The notes below the pieces were generated by a model. That model was not told where the DNA came from and searched no databases. It saw nothing but the letters and a program-made list of their open reading frames with translations. Shown here piece by piece: positions 45,901-55,802 of a stretch of DNA of 64,000 nucleotides. Location: the NCBI GenBank assembly GCA_017437965.1, contig JAFRWN010000082.1, positions 18,061-82,060 of the forward strand, written 5' to 3'. The position numbers were made by a program, and so were the translations under genes. Each line of letters opens with the position of its first letter. Position 1 is the stretch's first letter. Source of the stretch: Lachnospiraceae bacterium. Its GTDB lineage: Bacteria; Bacillota; Clostridia; Lachnospirales; Lachnospiraceae.

Positions 45901-47270
45901 ATGTAACGGCAATAAATGTTGGTGAGACAAAGACCAAGTCAATGGCATTCGGAGACACTAAATGGTTTGCGTTTACGCCTGAAAACGATGGAAATTATGT
46001 TTTCAGAATTGGTGGGGATTCGTTGTTTACAAGAGGACAGCTTTTTGATGATGACAGCGAAGAAATTGATTATGATCCTGATGATGATTCGTCATATAGC
46101 CTTAAGGCAGGAAAAACGTATTTTTACATGATTTACAACGGATACTATTCTGAACAGGCCAATACCATAACTCTTACAGTGCTGGAAAAGAAGGAAAATC
46201 ATTTAAAGGCATGGGCAAAGGGAACCAAGACTGAAGGTAATGACGGAGAAGATCTTGTTCTTGTTCCGTATGTTGCCGGAAATCCCGCTCCTAAGCTTGA
46301 GGTAGAGTATTCTGCGGATGATACTGACGGAATCACATGTGTATGGAGAGAATTTGGTGATACGATCGGAACCGGAACCAGCATAGAGGCTGTTCCTCAG
46401 ATGGATAATGAGCTTACGTGTTATATCAGTGATAAATATGGTAATGAGCAATATGTAATCTTCTTTTTCGTATATGTTTCCGGAACAATTTCGGTTGGAG
46501 ATCAGAAAGAAATAACTGTTCGTGAGCTTTGGGAGGATTATTTCGAAGAATACTATTATTCATTTACTCCTGAGAAGGCGGGTTCGTACAGGATTTATTC
46601 TACCGGAAGTATTGACAGTGATGTAACCATTTATAAGGCTGCGGGTAATTATTATAAATTTGGTACTTTCAATTCAGACAAGTCAAATACTGATTCGAAC
46701 TTCTATCTTGAATTTGAGGTGACTGAGCCGAATGTGCCGATATATTTCAGATTCAGCGCATCAGAGGCAGGAAAGTTTACTGCTTGTCTTGAAGAAGATA
46801 CAGAAGTATCTGAAAACCATAAGATATCATTTACAGTATACAGTAAGGCCGGTGACAAGCAGATAGCTGTAAACGGAATCGAAGACGGTGGTTCATATAA
46901 GGGATTTGTCAACTTTACCGTTTCATGTCCTGATGCCTGCATGGTACTTATGAGCGATGACGGAGGTGCAACATACACAAGGATTGCAGGCTTGGTAAGT
47001 GGTGGAAATGTAGATGGATATACCTATGGTATAACCTTAAGATCCGACGTCAAAATCGTAGTTGTCAAGGTCGGTGATTTCACTCTTGACGGAAGTGTTG
47101 ACTCGGCGGATGCACTTCAGATGCTGCGTTATGATGTAAAGAAGCTGACCGATGTTTCTGAAGTTCAGCTTATTGCAGGAAATGTAGGAGGAAACGATCA
47201 GGTGATCAACTCTGCCGATGCACTTCTGGTGCTCAGGCATGATGTAGGTAAGGCTGATTTTCAGTGGTAG
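42915..47270 (+). CDS. Giant secreted PPC/Ig-like repeat protein with dockerin
   Basis: Starting at ATG 42915 (AAAGGGG ten bases before) gives 1451 residues; a TTG at 42906 is possible. After the signal peptide the protein alternates PPC-like units (NWFSFVPENSGIYEIS, HWFSFTPETDGLYAFH, VYYSFTPETDGTYIFE, KWFAFTPENDGNYVFR, YYYSFTPEKAGSYRIY) with paired Ig-like units that end in Y-x-C-x-V-x-D-x-YGN. No enzyme domain is recognised, so a stalk or adhesin function is inferred. The C-terminus has the pre-dockerin module (DACMVLMSDDGGATYTRI) and a dockerin ending DFQW. The protein of the 50476 gene has the same architecture and is a paralogue. Confidence 0.8.
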   Translation: MKNKFKRAAAALMSAVMLFSQFPEYRPVEKAKAVVPDDAVNEEAVINEITLGTTEIDCTNTSNWFSFVPENSGIYEISSDSENIDAYVALYDDENNIIDNMDDLSDENSNFFMGNYLTAGNTYYYHISNNYDDGESYEVLLAKKNVTDLEIGKINYVDREGNDKRWFRFVAGKNVAYKVVADAETTTYFLPNWYDLYGGEINKTTLRTTYLDPFDEETEVLVCVDESSLEEDAENFMIAIVENNYDPDFGIEDAETHKRYSYDLSVQAGDTLNLEVQSLEGQEIVYCVWINSKGEILQKGDKDNYSTTITSVSDVCCFAFDKYFNYDSMYYQFTVDNNFSAQAKSPSIVFLKPTDDTLEFEVEATANDTSKVNYKWYYYDDDEVVAGDTAKLSVQKPFKSNYFCDVDDGYGNKADTIVFRVISDYTVLKECEPVTFTPVVSEHWFSFTPETDGLYAFHLESTGGYSQPGRTLYDSQGAVLEVDDNDYNGSIIISKYTLKGGNTYYLDFFSNDYFDCKVEVYPTVDNNLRIYPLEELDNTNWVYIAVKLNASRKLEVVAKGDDTTGLTYQWYKYENYENQIIEGETGTSITITKEVEEGEQYLCVVTDKYRNQATAYFNITLDNEFDAWIKGSDHKTSDYVTVKSGQNELTLEVEATVKKGNISYVWRSKSRGISIGNESSLTITAPFDTEYTCTVKDDYYNEVKVTFSVVNELIPIALNEIKTGEFGQGDEVYYSFTPETDGTYIFECLDKNMVFEGKMSLDGVPVEADKTIWNSFNGGITRFNDTYTLTGGKTYWYKFGRQSYGGADTEAYELTVMMKKNNNLSFATEDGTSIKAKYGTEVTFEPVVTADDKTGLSYEWTKNNSLVEGATGSTLKVTVTENASYRLMVFDKYGNHASIQYSVSVDNELKAWVKGKPEQSLKNVIPAPGTESLTFEVEYSALDNTGLTVEWMDGQFQVVGTGTSLTVQAPFSTQYTCAVSDKYYNKEFVNFYIISDVTAINVGETKTKSMAFGDTKWFAFTPENDGNYVFRIGGDSLFTRGQLFDDDSEEIDYDPDDDSSYSLKAGKTYFYMIYNGYYSEQANTITLTVLEKKENHLKAWAKGTKTEGNDGEDLVLVPYVAGNPAPKLEVEYSADDTDGITCVWREFGDTIGTGTSIEAVPQMDNELTCYISDKYGNEQYVIFFFVYVSGTISVGDQKEITVRELWEDYFEEYYYSFTPEKAGSYRIYSTGSIDSDVTIYKAAGNYYKFGTFNSDKSNTDSNFYLEFEVTEPNVPIYFRFSASEAGKFTACLEEDTEVSENHKISFTVYSKAGDKQIAVNGIEDGGSYKGFVNFTVSCPDACMVLMSDDGGATYTRIAGLVSGGNVDGYTYGITLRSDVKIVVVKVGDFTLDGSVDSADALQMLRYDVKKLTDVSEVQLIAGNVGGNDQVINSADALLVLRHDVGKADFQW

Positions 47271-47276
47271 GAAAGA

Positions 47277-48926
47277 TTGAAGGGCTTAAAACAAGGTAAA
47301 AAACTGATTGCCGCGTTTCTTGGCGCCGCGCTGCTTTTTGGTACTGTAATGATGCCCCTTATCAATAAGGGAAAGCAGGTAAGCGGCGCTGATGCCGCGG
47401 AGATAGACAAAAATATCCAGGGCCCGGTAAGTAACGGAATTCCGGAAAAGATTGCGGAAAGACCTTACTATGCAGGGATAATCAGCACAATCCAGGATTA
47501 TGGTCTGTACAGACCATATTTCGACTACACCAAACAGAACGTGACCGGAACTGCCTCGACCGATTACTATGCATGTGCAGGTTTTGTCGGTTCGGTGCTT
47601 TATTATGGCGGTTACGGTCCGGAGATTACGGAAGATTTCAGAAACTGGGGCTATGATTCCCATAACACATGGACGGGTGATAAGGGCTATATCAGATATG
47701 GTCATGGTTCACCTGAGCTTCTGACCTACTATATGGGGCATTATAAATATAATGCTGGTAAGCCGGCAACACCCTATTACTCGGATGCCTCGTCAAACAA
47801 ATGGTGGAAGACGGGTGACACGACAAAAACAGACTGGATATCAAAGTGGAAGCTTGCAAGTTACAAGGTGCCTGAGAAGAACGGCGGTTATTCGATTTCG
47901 GTTTATAATGATCTTGTGAAAGACTATAACGATGGTAAGATTGCAGCAGGAGATATTATTGTATTCATACAGTGGGACAGTAATTCTTCGGCATATTTTC
48001 AGACCTCGATCACACACATCGGAATAATCGGTGCACCGACGGCAACCTATGATCAGGATGCGGTAAAGACTTATCTTGGAAAGGATTATATTGCCCAGGC
48101 CGAGCTTACATCCTTAAACGGAGCGACAGGTGACACCCGTAAAAAGAAGACTGTGCTTACGACCTTGAATGTCACGGATAATACCGACTGGTATAACCAG
48201 GCGATAGGCTGCGATCCGGACACTGATGAACAGTATCAGTATCATCATGCGGCCTATATGCCGCTGCCTTGCTTTTTTGATCCGAACGGAACACTTGGAA
48301 GAAGAAAGCAGAATCCGGAGAAGACCAGCAGCGTGGCTAACGGATATATAGTTTATAAGCTTAATGATGAGGTGTGCTCTGAGGTGGGAGTACATGTATA
48401 TGATGGAGAAACGAATACGGATAGTGAATCCGGCGATGTGGCAGAAGATGACCGTAGTATAGTTGTCGACGGAATCGCTGACGGCCAGAGACGCTATGGA
48501 GACGTGGATTTTACGGTTTCAAGTCCCGATGCCTGCATGGTATTTCTGAGTAAAGACGGTGGAGAAACGTTGGAAAGACTTAAGGCAAATCTCATAGATG
48601 GCGGAACCGGAGAGGTCTATGATGCTTCCGATGTGTCAGATGCTTCCGATGTCTCCGGCACCCCGAAAACTGCCGCCTTTACTTTTGAGGCAAAGGGTGA
48701 AAAATTTGATATATATGTAGTTAAAGCCGGCGATTTCAACCTTGACGGCAAGGTGGATTCTGCTGATGCCCTGCAGATACTGAGATATGATGTCGGCAAG
48801 CTGACAGAGATAACAAAGCTTCAGTTTTTGGCTGGGAATATTGCAGGAGACGATGATGAACTTGATTCCGCTGATGCACTGCAGATTTTAAGATATGATG
48901 TTGGGAAAACGAAATTTGAGTGGTAG
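47277..48926 (+). CDS. Secreted NlpC/P60-like protein with dockerin
   Basis: Translation appears to start at TTG 47277, six bases after the previous stop and just after AGGAAAG, giving 549 residues with a signal peptide (LIAAFLGAALLFGTVMMPLIN). The domain at about residues 50-270 resembles NlpC/P60 or CHAP cysteine peptidases/amidases: YYACAGFVGSVLYYGGY (Cys100, cf. DCSGFV), AAGDIIVFIQW and THIGIIGA (His247). Cell-wall peptide cleavage is thus possible but not certain, since the flanking residues diverge. A DASDVSDASDVSG repeat interrupts the pre-dockerin module. The dockerin ends KFEW and its second loop (GDDDELDSAD) is the most acidic of the set. Confidence 0.7.
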   Translation: MKGLKQGKKLIAAFLGAALLFGTVMMPLINKGKQVSGADAAEIDKNIQGPVSNGIPEKIAERPYYAGIISTIQDYGLYRPYFDYTKQNVTGTASTDYYACAGFVGSVLYYGGYGPEITEDFRNWGYDSHNTWTGDKGYIRYGHGSPELLTYYMGHYKYNAGKPATPYYSDASSNKWWKTGDTTKTDWISKWKLASYKVPEKNGGYSISVYNDLVKDYNDGKIAAGDIIVFIQWDSNSSAYFQTSITHIGIIGAPTATYDQDAVKTYLGKDYIAQAELTSLNGATGDTRKKKTVLTTLNVTDNTDWYNQAIGCDPDTDEQYQYHHAAYMPLPCFFDPNGTLGRRKQNPEKTSSVANGYIVYKLNDEVCSEVGVHVYDGETNTDSESGDVAEDDRSIVVDGIADGQRRYGDVDFTVSSPDACMVFLSKDGGETLERLKANLIDGGTGEVYDASDVSDASDVSGTPKTAAFTFEAKGEKFDIYVVKAGDFNLDGKVDSADALQILRYDVGKLTEITKLQFLAGNIAGDDDELDSADALQILRYDVGKTKFEW

Positions 48927-48940
48927 AAGGGTTTTGAATA

Positions 48941-50398
48941 ATGACAGAGAGCATAAAAAAGAATAAAAAAACGTTTTGGCTTACATTAGCTGCCGTGGTT
49001 GTTTTTACTATGGTAGTGTTTTGGGATGTTGCAAGAGCTGAGGATGAACCTGCTTTTACTCTTGTTTTTGATGGCACAGAGTATGCACCATCTGCTTTTT
49101 ATTCTACACAATATAATGTAAAGCCGGGCGGCTCTGTCAGTGTTTCTTACGAACTTAAGGGTCCGGATAAAGACAAGGTAAGCATTTATCTTCATGACCG
49201 CTCTTATGTTGATGAAAACGATAAATCCGTTGCTTCACTGAAAAACGGAAAATTTACAGTTACGAATATCAATTATAAAACTGATTATGAAATCGTAGCC
49301 AAGGATGATTCGGGCAATCAGATATATCTGGATATTTTTATCAGCTGCAGTACTCTTAAACTAAGCGTATCCGGGCTTGGCAAATTCCTTAACGGTATGA
49401 TATATGTTCCGGAAGGACAGAGCACTAACATTAAAATCGATGTCAGTTCAGATGATATGAACGGCATTTGTTATTACGGTGGATATTACTATCCCGACTT
49501 CAATTACACAAGCATTTCCAAAAAGAATGTATCTGCGGATGGAAAAGTAAGTGAAAGCACAGTTAAAATTGACAAGCTTTATACCTACACATTACATTTT
49601 GAAGATAAGCATGGAAATGATGTTGAAACAACAATAAAATTCGACAGCTTTATTGCCAATCCCATGCCGAATGATAAACTTTATGATTCATATATAGGTT
49701 ATGGCATGAAGCTCGGACCCGGAGAGAAGGAAACAATTGGAATTGTTGCCGGACCCGAGGGTGTGAAGTATAGTGTAAAATGGTATAAGGATGGTGTCTT
49801 TATGAATGAAACCGGTGACTCTGTCCAGATAACCGGCGACGGAAGCAATAATACCACCTACTACAAAGCGGAAGTAACCGAGACCTCAAGCGAAAAAACC
49901 GTAACAATATGGTTTGACGTAATAAATACCCTGACAGCAACCAATACAGAAGAATATGAGCTATCGCTTGATATTTATGATGACAAGAAAGAGCCGGGCA
50001 TTACGGTAAACGGAATCGAGGATGGCGGAAAGTATTCCGGAGATGTTGAGTTTTCGGTAAGCTCTGCAGATACATGCTGGGTATTTATCAGTAAAGATGA
50101 TGGTGAAAGCTACGAGAGACTTGAGGCGACAAAAGCCGGTGATGAATATAAGTTCAGCTTTGAGATGGACGCAGCAGTAAAAGTCGTAGTAGTCAAAGCC
50201 GGAGACTTCAACCTTGACGGCAAGGTGGACTCAGCAGATGCTTTGCAGATACTGCGTTATGATGTAAAAAAGCTTACGGATGTAAAGCAGATCCAGCTAC
50301 TGGCAGGAAACGTAGGTGGAAATGATAATGAAATCAACTCGGCTGATGCCCTTATGGTGCTGAGATATGATGTCGATAAGGCTGAGTTTTTGTGGTAA
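48941..50398 (+). CDS. Secreted Ig-like dockerin protein
   Basis: 485 residues, starting 14 nt after the previous stop. A signal peptide (KKTFWLTLAAVVVFTMVVFWDVARAED) is followed by three to four beta-rich Ig-like units (VKPGGSVSVSYELKGPD; GPGEKETIGIVAGPEGVKYSVKWYKDG). The protein then has the pre-dockerin module in its clearest form (ITVNGIEDGGKYSGDVEFSV, DTCWVFISKDDGESYERL) and a dockerin ending EFLW. The function of the Ig-like part is not recognised. It is the smallest of the multi-domain cargo proteins. Confidence 0.78.
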   Translation: MTESIKKNKKTFWLTLAAVVVFTMVVFWDVARAEDEPAFTLVFDGTEYAPSAFYSTQYNVKPGGSVSVSYELKGPDKDKVSIYLHDRSYVDENDKSVASLKNGKFTVTNINYKTDYEIVAKDDSGNQIYLDIFISCSTLKLSVSGLGKFLNGMIYVPEGQSTNIKIDVSSDDMNGICYYGGYYYPDFNYTSISKKNVSADGKVSESTVKIDKLYTYTLHFEDKHGNDVETTIKFDSFIANPMPNDKLYDSYIGYGMKLGPGEKETIGIVAGPEGVKYSVKWYKDGVFMNETGDSVQITGDGSNNTTYYKAEVTETSSEKTVTIWFDVINTLTATNTEEYELSLDIYDDKKEPGITVNGIEDGGKYSGDVEFSVSSADTCWVFISKDDGESYERLEATKAGDEYKFSFEMDAAVKVVVVKAGDFNLDGKVDSADALQILRYDVKKLTDVKQIQLLAGNVGGNDNEINSADALMVLRYDVDKAEFLW

Positions 50399-50414
50399 TA
50401 CAAAGTGAAATCAT

Positions 50415-50450
50415 ACTTATGGTGACGAACCATAAGTTGAAAAATATAAT
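50415..50450 (+). promoter_or_regulatory. Candidate internal promoter with palindromic operator
   Basis: A perfect 9-bp inverted repeat (ACTTATGGT, 50415-50423; ACCATAAGT, 50429-50437) with a GACGA loop overlaps a -35-like GTGACG (50422-50427). TATAAT follows at 50445-50450 with a 17-nt spacer. There is no T-run after the stem, so an operator is likelier than a terminator. Confidence 0.5.
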
Positions 50451-50475
50451 ATTAAAAAAGGTAAGGATTGAAAAC

Positions 50476-53400
50476 ATGAAGAACAGACTGGTAAAAAGAA
50501 TTGTTGCATTGGTATTATGCCTGGTGATGATGATTACGGAGATGCCGCTTGAGGGGATGAAAATTGAAAAGGTCGAGGCAAAAGACTATATTTCTCAAAC
50601 TATTGATGGAATAGATATGTATGAGCTTTCCCCGGGCTTCTCTATGGAAATAAAAAATGAGAGCAAATGGTTTTATTTCACACCTGAGGAGGATGGGTGT
50701 TATACATTATATACTACTGATTCTGATGATTATTATATCGGTTTGGGATTTGGAACCACAACTGACCTTAACATGAGTACCTGGGTAAATCCGGATTTCA
50801 ATGTGATGTTGAAGAAAAACATTACTTATTATTTCTGTTTTAATAGTTACAATGATGAAATTGAATGTACTTTGAAATTTGATAAGTATGGTAAAATGTT
50901 TTTATCATATGATTATGAATCCGGTAATATGGATTATTATGATGATAGTACGGGGTCCTATACCAGTGCATATATTCAACCCGGTGAAACAAAAACAATG
51001 AAAATCAAAGTGTTAAATCCTTGTGAATACGGATATGATGTGCAGTGGGATAGAAATGGTTCTTTGATTGAAGGAGCAAAAAGTGAGGCTTATGAAACTG
51101 ATCTAAGTGGATCATATATCTGCTGGGTAACACCTTTTGATAAAGAAGGAAATTTGAATATTAGTGATAGATTGAATATTCATTACGATGTGTATGTTGA
51201 GAATGAACTTGAAGTTCATCCGGTATATAGTTCAAAAACTTCAAAAAACAATAGGATTGATGTTTCAGGCGACAATGGTGATAATATATCACTGAGTGTT
51301 GCTGTGAGCGCGATTGACGAAACAGGATTGACCTATAAATGGTATGATGAAAACGGAATTATTGAGAATAATAATTCTTACATGGATACTGTTATTGACG
51401 GAAAGGATACTTATACATGTGAGGTAATTGACCGATATGGTAATTCGGTTAGAGCATATTTCTATGTAAAACAAAATAATAGTTTAGTTGCCTATGCTAA
51501 GGGTACAAAGGATACTTTTGTTTCGGTTAAAAGCAATGGCATTGAAGAAAAAACTCTTGAAGTAGAGTATGACGGTAATGATGTAGAAAACGTGAATATC
51601 AGCTGGAGGTATTGCCAACGGACTGAATCGGGAAGCTCATCTTCAACTACCTCAAATCAGGAATCCTCGTTTACGGCTCCTGCAGATACCGATTATTGTG
51701 TCGCTACGGTAAGTGATGCCTATGGAAACGAGGCATCGGTGCTTTTCATGTTCAATTATGAGATAATTGATGCTGAGATGGGAATTATTTATGACACAGG
51801 AAGCAAGGATAAAAAGGTTGTTTTAAGATATAAGCCGGAAAAGGAAGCGGAGTATAGGATTCTTTGGAGCTCTGGCTGTGAAGTATTGCGCTTTAATAAG
51901 GAATATAAATGGTTTTCCAATCCGTATAATGGTTGGGTCGGAGACGGTATGTTTAATCAGGATTCTTTATTTTTAAGCAATGATTCGGATCAGTATTTTA
52001 TGGTATCTTCATTTGGCAGTAATGGTAATCAACGTCGTGAAATGGGCATAGCCGAGGAAACAGAAGGAACTTATATTGAGTGTGAGGGTACTGTTTCTGT
52101 CAATAATGGCGAAGAACAGAATAATTATGATGCGTATGCAAAAATCAATGACACGGCAACATTAAAAGCCAAGACAACAGCGGAGAACATCAGCTATTCA
52201 TGGTATTATCTTGACGATAACGATAATTATCAGAGGATTGAAAATGAAACAGGTTCGTCTCTTGATGTAAAGGTTGAAGGCCCTGCGACATACAGATGTG
52301 TGATAACTGACAAAAATCTGAATTATTATTATATTGATTATAACATTAGAATACAAAACAATCTGACGGCTTATGTCAAGGGAACTGAACAGACTTCTAA
52401 ATATGTTTATGCCGCACCGGGCAGCAGCACGAAGCTGGAAGTAGAGGCTCATGCTGATGATGAGAAAGGAATTACTTTTAAATGGACAGAGAATGATAAT
52501 AATACAAGCTTAGGCGAGGAAAACAGTATTACAGTTGAGCCTGAAAGCGCCGAATATCAATGCAGAGTAGAGGACAAATATGGTAATACTGCATATGTGT
52601 ATTTTTATGTATTTACTCTGGTATTAAATGTCAATGACAGAAAAACGGTTGACTTCTCAAAGGGTAATTATGGCAATGTATGGGCAACGTTTACACCCGA
52701 AAAGGATGCGTATTATAAGTTTCTTATGTACGGCTTTGATTATGAATGGGGCGGGGGTACGTCTATCAGGGATGAGAATTTGAATGAGGTTAATAGCTCA
52801 AGTCAGTATAATATTATAGAAGATGGCAAATATCTTACGGTAAATAGGGTTTATCTTGAAAAAGGAAAAACTTATTATTGTTGTTTTAACTCGTGGAATT
52901 GGGATGGAGATAAAAATATTCATGACATTGAAGTCATTGAACACATTGACAACAATTTTGATGTAAGTCCTAACGAGAACATGTATGGAAATACTAAAAA
53001 TGTTTATGTAGAGTATGGTAAGGGCACTGTTCTTAAACCCTTTGTTACTGCAGATGATGCTGAAGGTATTATGTACTCATGGTACAAGGAAAGTGATGAT
53101 GGTAATGTTCTTGTTGCCGAGGGAACCGATAAGGACAGCCTTACAATAGCAAGTGTTAAGGAAAAAGCTAACTATTATTGTATAGTAAAGGATAAATACA
53201 GAAATCAGGAATACGCATATTACAATGTGTATGTTGAAAATGAACTTGAAGCCTATGCTGCCGGTACAAAGCTTGCCAGCATTGTAGTTCCGGTTAAAAC
53301 AGGCGATACCGAGGTAACTCTTGCGGTTGATGCAAGCGCAAAGAATACTGAAGGAATGATTTACAAATGGGATCTGGGCTATAGAGAAGTAGACGGAGAA

Positions 53401-55740
53401 TGGAAAGAGGTCTATGATACCACAAGCGGCAGGAGTATTACGCTTAAGTCTTCGTTTTATGAATATTACTCATATTATTCATGTACGGTAATTGATAAAT
53501 TCGGAACTGAGAAGGAGGTTTCTTTCAGGCTTGTAAAGGATATTAAGACCATGAAGGTCGGAGATACCTTCCGGATGAAGACTAATGAGGATAAATATGA
53601 ATATTGGTATTCCTTTACTCCTTCGGAAGACGGAAGATACAGGTTCTACTCAAATGGTAAGGGAGAACCGAGTGTAAATCTTTATTCTGAGGATGGTGAG
53701 AGGATTGATTGGTATAACTCCTGGAATGACGATGAAAACGGAAAATACTTTGTTATGGACCGGGATCTGGAAAAAGGCAAGACCTATTATTACGAGGTAA
53801 GATCAAACTATGAAGATTATGATTTTACCGTTTCATTGATTAATTATGAAAGCAACAACCTGATTGTGAGCTTTGAAAATAACCATATATATGTTGAGTA
53901 CGGTAAGGAAGCAGTGCTTAAGCCTACTGTAAAAGCTGACGATAAAACAGGACTGGTTTTCAGGTGGTATAAATATGACAAGGAAACAGGAGACTATGAG
54001 CCTGTTGAAGGGGGAAATACCGAAACTCTTACAGTAAAGGCAACCGAAAACACGAGATATCAGGTACAGGTCAGAGATAGGTATATGAACAGAGACTATG
54101 CAACTGTTTATGTATACGTTGAAAACGGCTTTTCTGTATCTTTGCTTAAGGATACAATAAATGTAAAACCGGGCGATGATGTGGTTGTAAAACCGCTGAT
54201 TCATGTATATGACAGGTCGGGTCTTAAGTGTAGGTGGACATGCAATGGTGAGCTGGTTTCCGAAACGGAAGCTCTTGAACTTAAGAATGTCCAGAAAAAT
54301 CAGTGGTATGATCTGAGTGTAGTTGATAAATATGGTAACAGTGAGACAGTAAGTGTGTTTGTCAGTGTGTATACGCTTAAAGCTGAGTTCGAGGGCATTG
54401 AAAAGGTGACTGAATATGGCTGGACACGTTATAATGCAAATGTAAAACCGGGTGAAAAGCTTACACTTAAAGTAAAGGTGAATGAAGATGCAGCAAAAGA
54501 TCTGACATACTCATGGAGCAAGTGGGATTCGGAAAATGGAAGTACCGAGCTTGCGGAAACCGGTTCAAGCTTTACGACAGAGGCTATTAATGGTACTACT
54601 CAATATGAGGTTACCGTAAAAGATGATTATGGTAATACAGTATATCTTGAACTCAATATTTACTGCAACAATTTCAGCGTGGCTGCAAAGGACAATAAGA
54701 CCAATCTTTTAGTGGAAAAAGGCAAAACGAAAGAAATTGAAATGACCGTGAAGGGAGATGTCCTTACAGGTGCGAAGTATTCAGTAAGTAAATACAGTGC
54801 CAATGGGACTGATGGAAGTGGCTTGGAGACACTTGAACAGAATGTGGCGGTTCCTTCAGACGGTATCATCAAATATACTACACGGGCTGTGAATGAGGCA
54901 GAAATATACGAGTTCAAATTTGAAGACGCCTATGGTAATACATGGTGGATGAACTTCAGGGTAGATGAGTATGCCGTAAATGTTCTTTCTAATGAATATG
55001 AAGTGCCTACATACTATGGGGGAAAAGAGCTGGCTCTTCCTGAAAATACTTCAACTGAGATAGGCGTAAGCTTTGAGAGCTCAGACAAGAATAAGGAATA
55101 TACATTCAAATGGTTTGCCAGCGGAATACGCGGAGGTGTATCTTATAGTGATGAGCTTATTGAAGGTGAAAGCAAGCCGACGATCAATACGGGAACGATG
55201 AAAGCCGGAGAGCATTGTTTGTATACGTTACAAATATATGACGGAGATGAGCTGGTATGGTCTACGTGGTTTAGTGTCGGAAGTGCTATAAGGACATATT
55301 ATGTGAATGTTGATGTATTTGATGCTTCCGGCAACGGCAAGATATCTGTTGACGGAATCGCAGACGGCTACTATGCAGGAAATACTCCTTTCACTGTATC
55401 GTCACAGGATACATGCTTCGTATTTGTGACCAAAGATGGTGGCGAGACATTTGAAAGACTTGTAGCAAGTAAGCTTTCGGAAGGCAAATATTCCTATAAT
55501 CTTTATGTTGATTGTGAAATGTACGTTGCAATTGTCAAGGCCGGAGACTTCAATCTTGACGGAAAGGTAGACTCGGCAGATGCCCTTCAGATTCTTCGTT
55601 ACGATGTCGGCAAGCTGACTGATGTAAATATCCTCCAGATTCTTGCAGGTAATGTCGGCGGAAACGATCAGCTGATCAACTCGGCAGATGCCCTTCAGGT
55701 ACTGAGATATGATGTCGGGAAGACAAGCTTTGGGTGGTAA
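50476..55740 (+). CDS. Giant secreted PPC/Ig-like repeat protein with dockerin (second copy)
   Basis: Starting at ATG 50476 gives 1754 residues; the in-frame ATG at 50392 lies in the preceding gene and would bury the signal peptide (NRLVKRIVALVLCLVMMITEMPLEG). PPC-like units (KWFYFTPEEDGCYTLY, VWATFTPEKDAYYKF, YWYSFTPSEDGRYRFY) alternate with many Ig-like units (GLTYKWYDENG...YTCEVIDRYGN). The same plan occurs in the 42915 gene, so one arose by duplication. The end has the pre-dockerin module (DTCFVFVTKDGGETFERL) and a dockerin ending SFGW. The coding sequence is AT-rich relative to the flanking housekeeping genes. A stalk or adhesin role is inferred. Confidence 0.8.
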   Translation: MKNRLVKRIVALVLCLVMMITEMPLEGMKIEKVEAKDYISQTIDGIDMYELSPGFSMEIKNESKWFYFTPEEDGCYTLYTTDSDDYYIGLGFGTTTDLNMSTWVNPDFNVMLKKNITYYFCFNSYNDEIECTLKFDKYGKMFLSYDYESGNMDYYDDSTGSYTSAYIQPGETKTMKIKVLNPCEYGYDVQWDRNGSLIEGAKSEAYETDLSGSYICWVTPFDKEGNLNISDRLNIHYDVYVENELEVHPVYSSKTSKNNRIDVSGDNGDNISLSVAVSAIDETGLTYKWYDENGIIENNNSYMDTVIDGKDTYTCEVIDRYGNSVRAYFYVKQNNSLVAYAKGTKDTFVSVKSNGIEEKTLEVEYDGNDVENVNISWRYCQRTESGSSSSTTSNQESSFTAPADTDYCVATVSDAYGNEASVLFMFNYEIIDAEMGIIYDTGSKDKKVVLRYKPEKEAEYRILWSSGCEVLRFNKEYKWFSNPYNGWVGDGMFNQDSLFLSNDSDQYFMVSSFGSNGNQRREMGIAEETEGTYIECEGTVSVNNGEEQNNYDAYAKINDTATLKAKTTAENISYSWYYLDDNDNYQRIENETGSSLDVKVEGPATYRCVITDKNLNYYYIDYNIRIQNNLTAYVKGTEQTSKYVYAAPGSSTKLEVEAHADDEKGITFKWTENDNNTSLGEENSITVEPESAEYQCRVEDKYGNTAYVYFYVFTLVLNVNDRKTVDFSKGNYGNVWATFTPEKDAYYKFLMYGFDYEWGGGTSIRDENLNEVNSSSQYNIIEDGKYLTVNRVYLEKGKTYYCCFNSWNWDGDKNIHDIEVIEHIDNNFDVSPNENMYGNTKNVYVEYGKGTVLKPFVTADDAEGIMYSWYKESDDGNVLVAEGTDKDSLTIASVKEKANYYCIVKDKYRNQEYAYYNVYVENELEAYAAGTKLASIVVPVKTGDTEVTLAVDASAKNTEGMIYKWDLGYREVDGEWKEVYDTTSGRSITLKSSFYEYYSYYSCTVIDKFGTEKEVSFRLVKDIKTMKVGDTFRMKTNEDKYEYWYSFTPSEDGRYRFYSNGKGEPSVNLYSEDGERIDWYNSWNDDENGKYFVMDRDLEKGKTYYYEVRSNYEDYDFTVSLINYESNNLIVSFENNHIYVEYGKEAVLKPTVKADDKTGLVFRWYKYDKETGDYEPVEGGNTETLTVKATENTRYQVQVRDRYMNRDYATVYVYVENGFSVSLLKDTINVKPGDDVVVKPLIHVYDRSGLKCRWTCNGELVSETEALELKNVQKNQWYDLSVVDKYGNSETVSVFVSVYTLKAEFEGIEKVTEYGWTRYNANVKPGEKLTLKVKVNEDAAKDLTYSWSKWDSENGSTELAETGSSFTTEAINGTTQYEVTVKDDYGNTVYLELNIYCNNFSVAAKDNKTNLLVEKGKTKEIEMTVKGDVLTGAKYSVSKYSANGTDGSGLETLEQNVAVPSDGIIKYTTRAVNEAEIYEFKFEDAYGNTWWMNFRVDEYAVNVLSNEYEVPTYYGGKELALPENTSTEIGVSFESSDKNKEYTFKWFASGIRGGVSYSDELIEGESKPTINTGTMKAGEHCLYTLQIYDGDELVWSTWFSVGSAIRTYYVNVDVFDASGNGKISVDGIADGYYAGNTPFTVSSQDTCFVFVTKDGGETFERLVASKLSEGKYSYNLYVDCEMYVAIVKAGDFNLDGKVDSADALQILRYDVGKLTDVNILQILAGNVGGNDQLINSADALQVLRYDVGKTSFGW

Positions 55741-55802
55741 AACGTAAAAACAATGAGCGTTAAAACGTTATTTTATTAATAAGGTAGAAAGAGGAACGGT
55801 AA

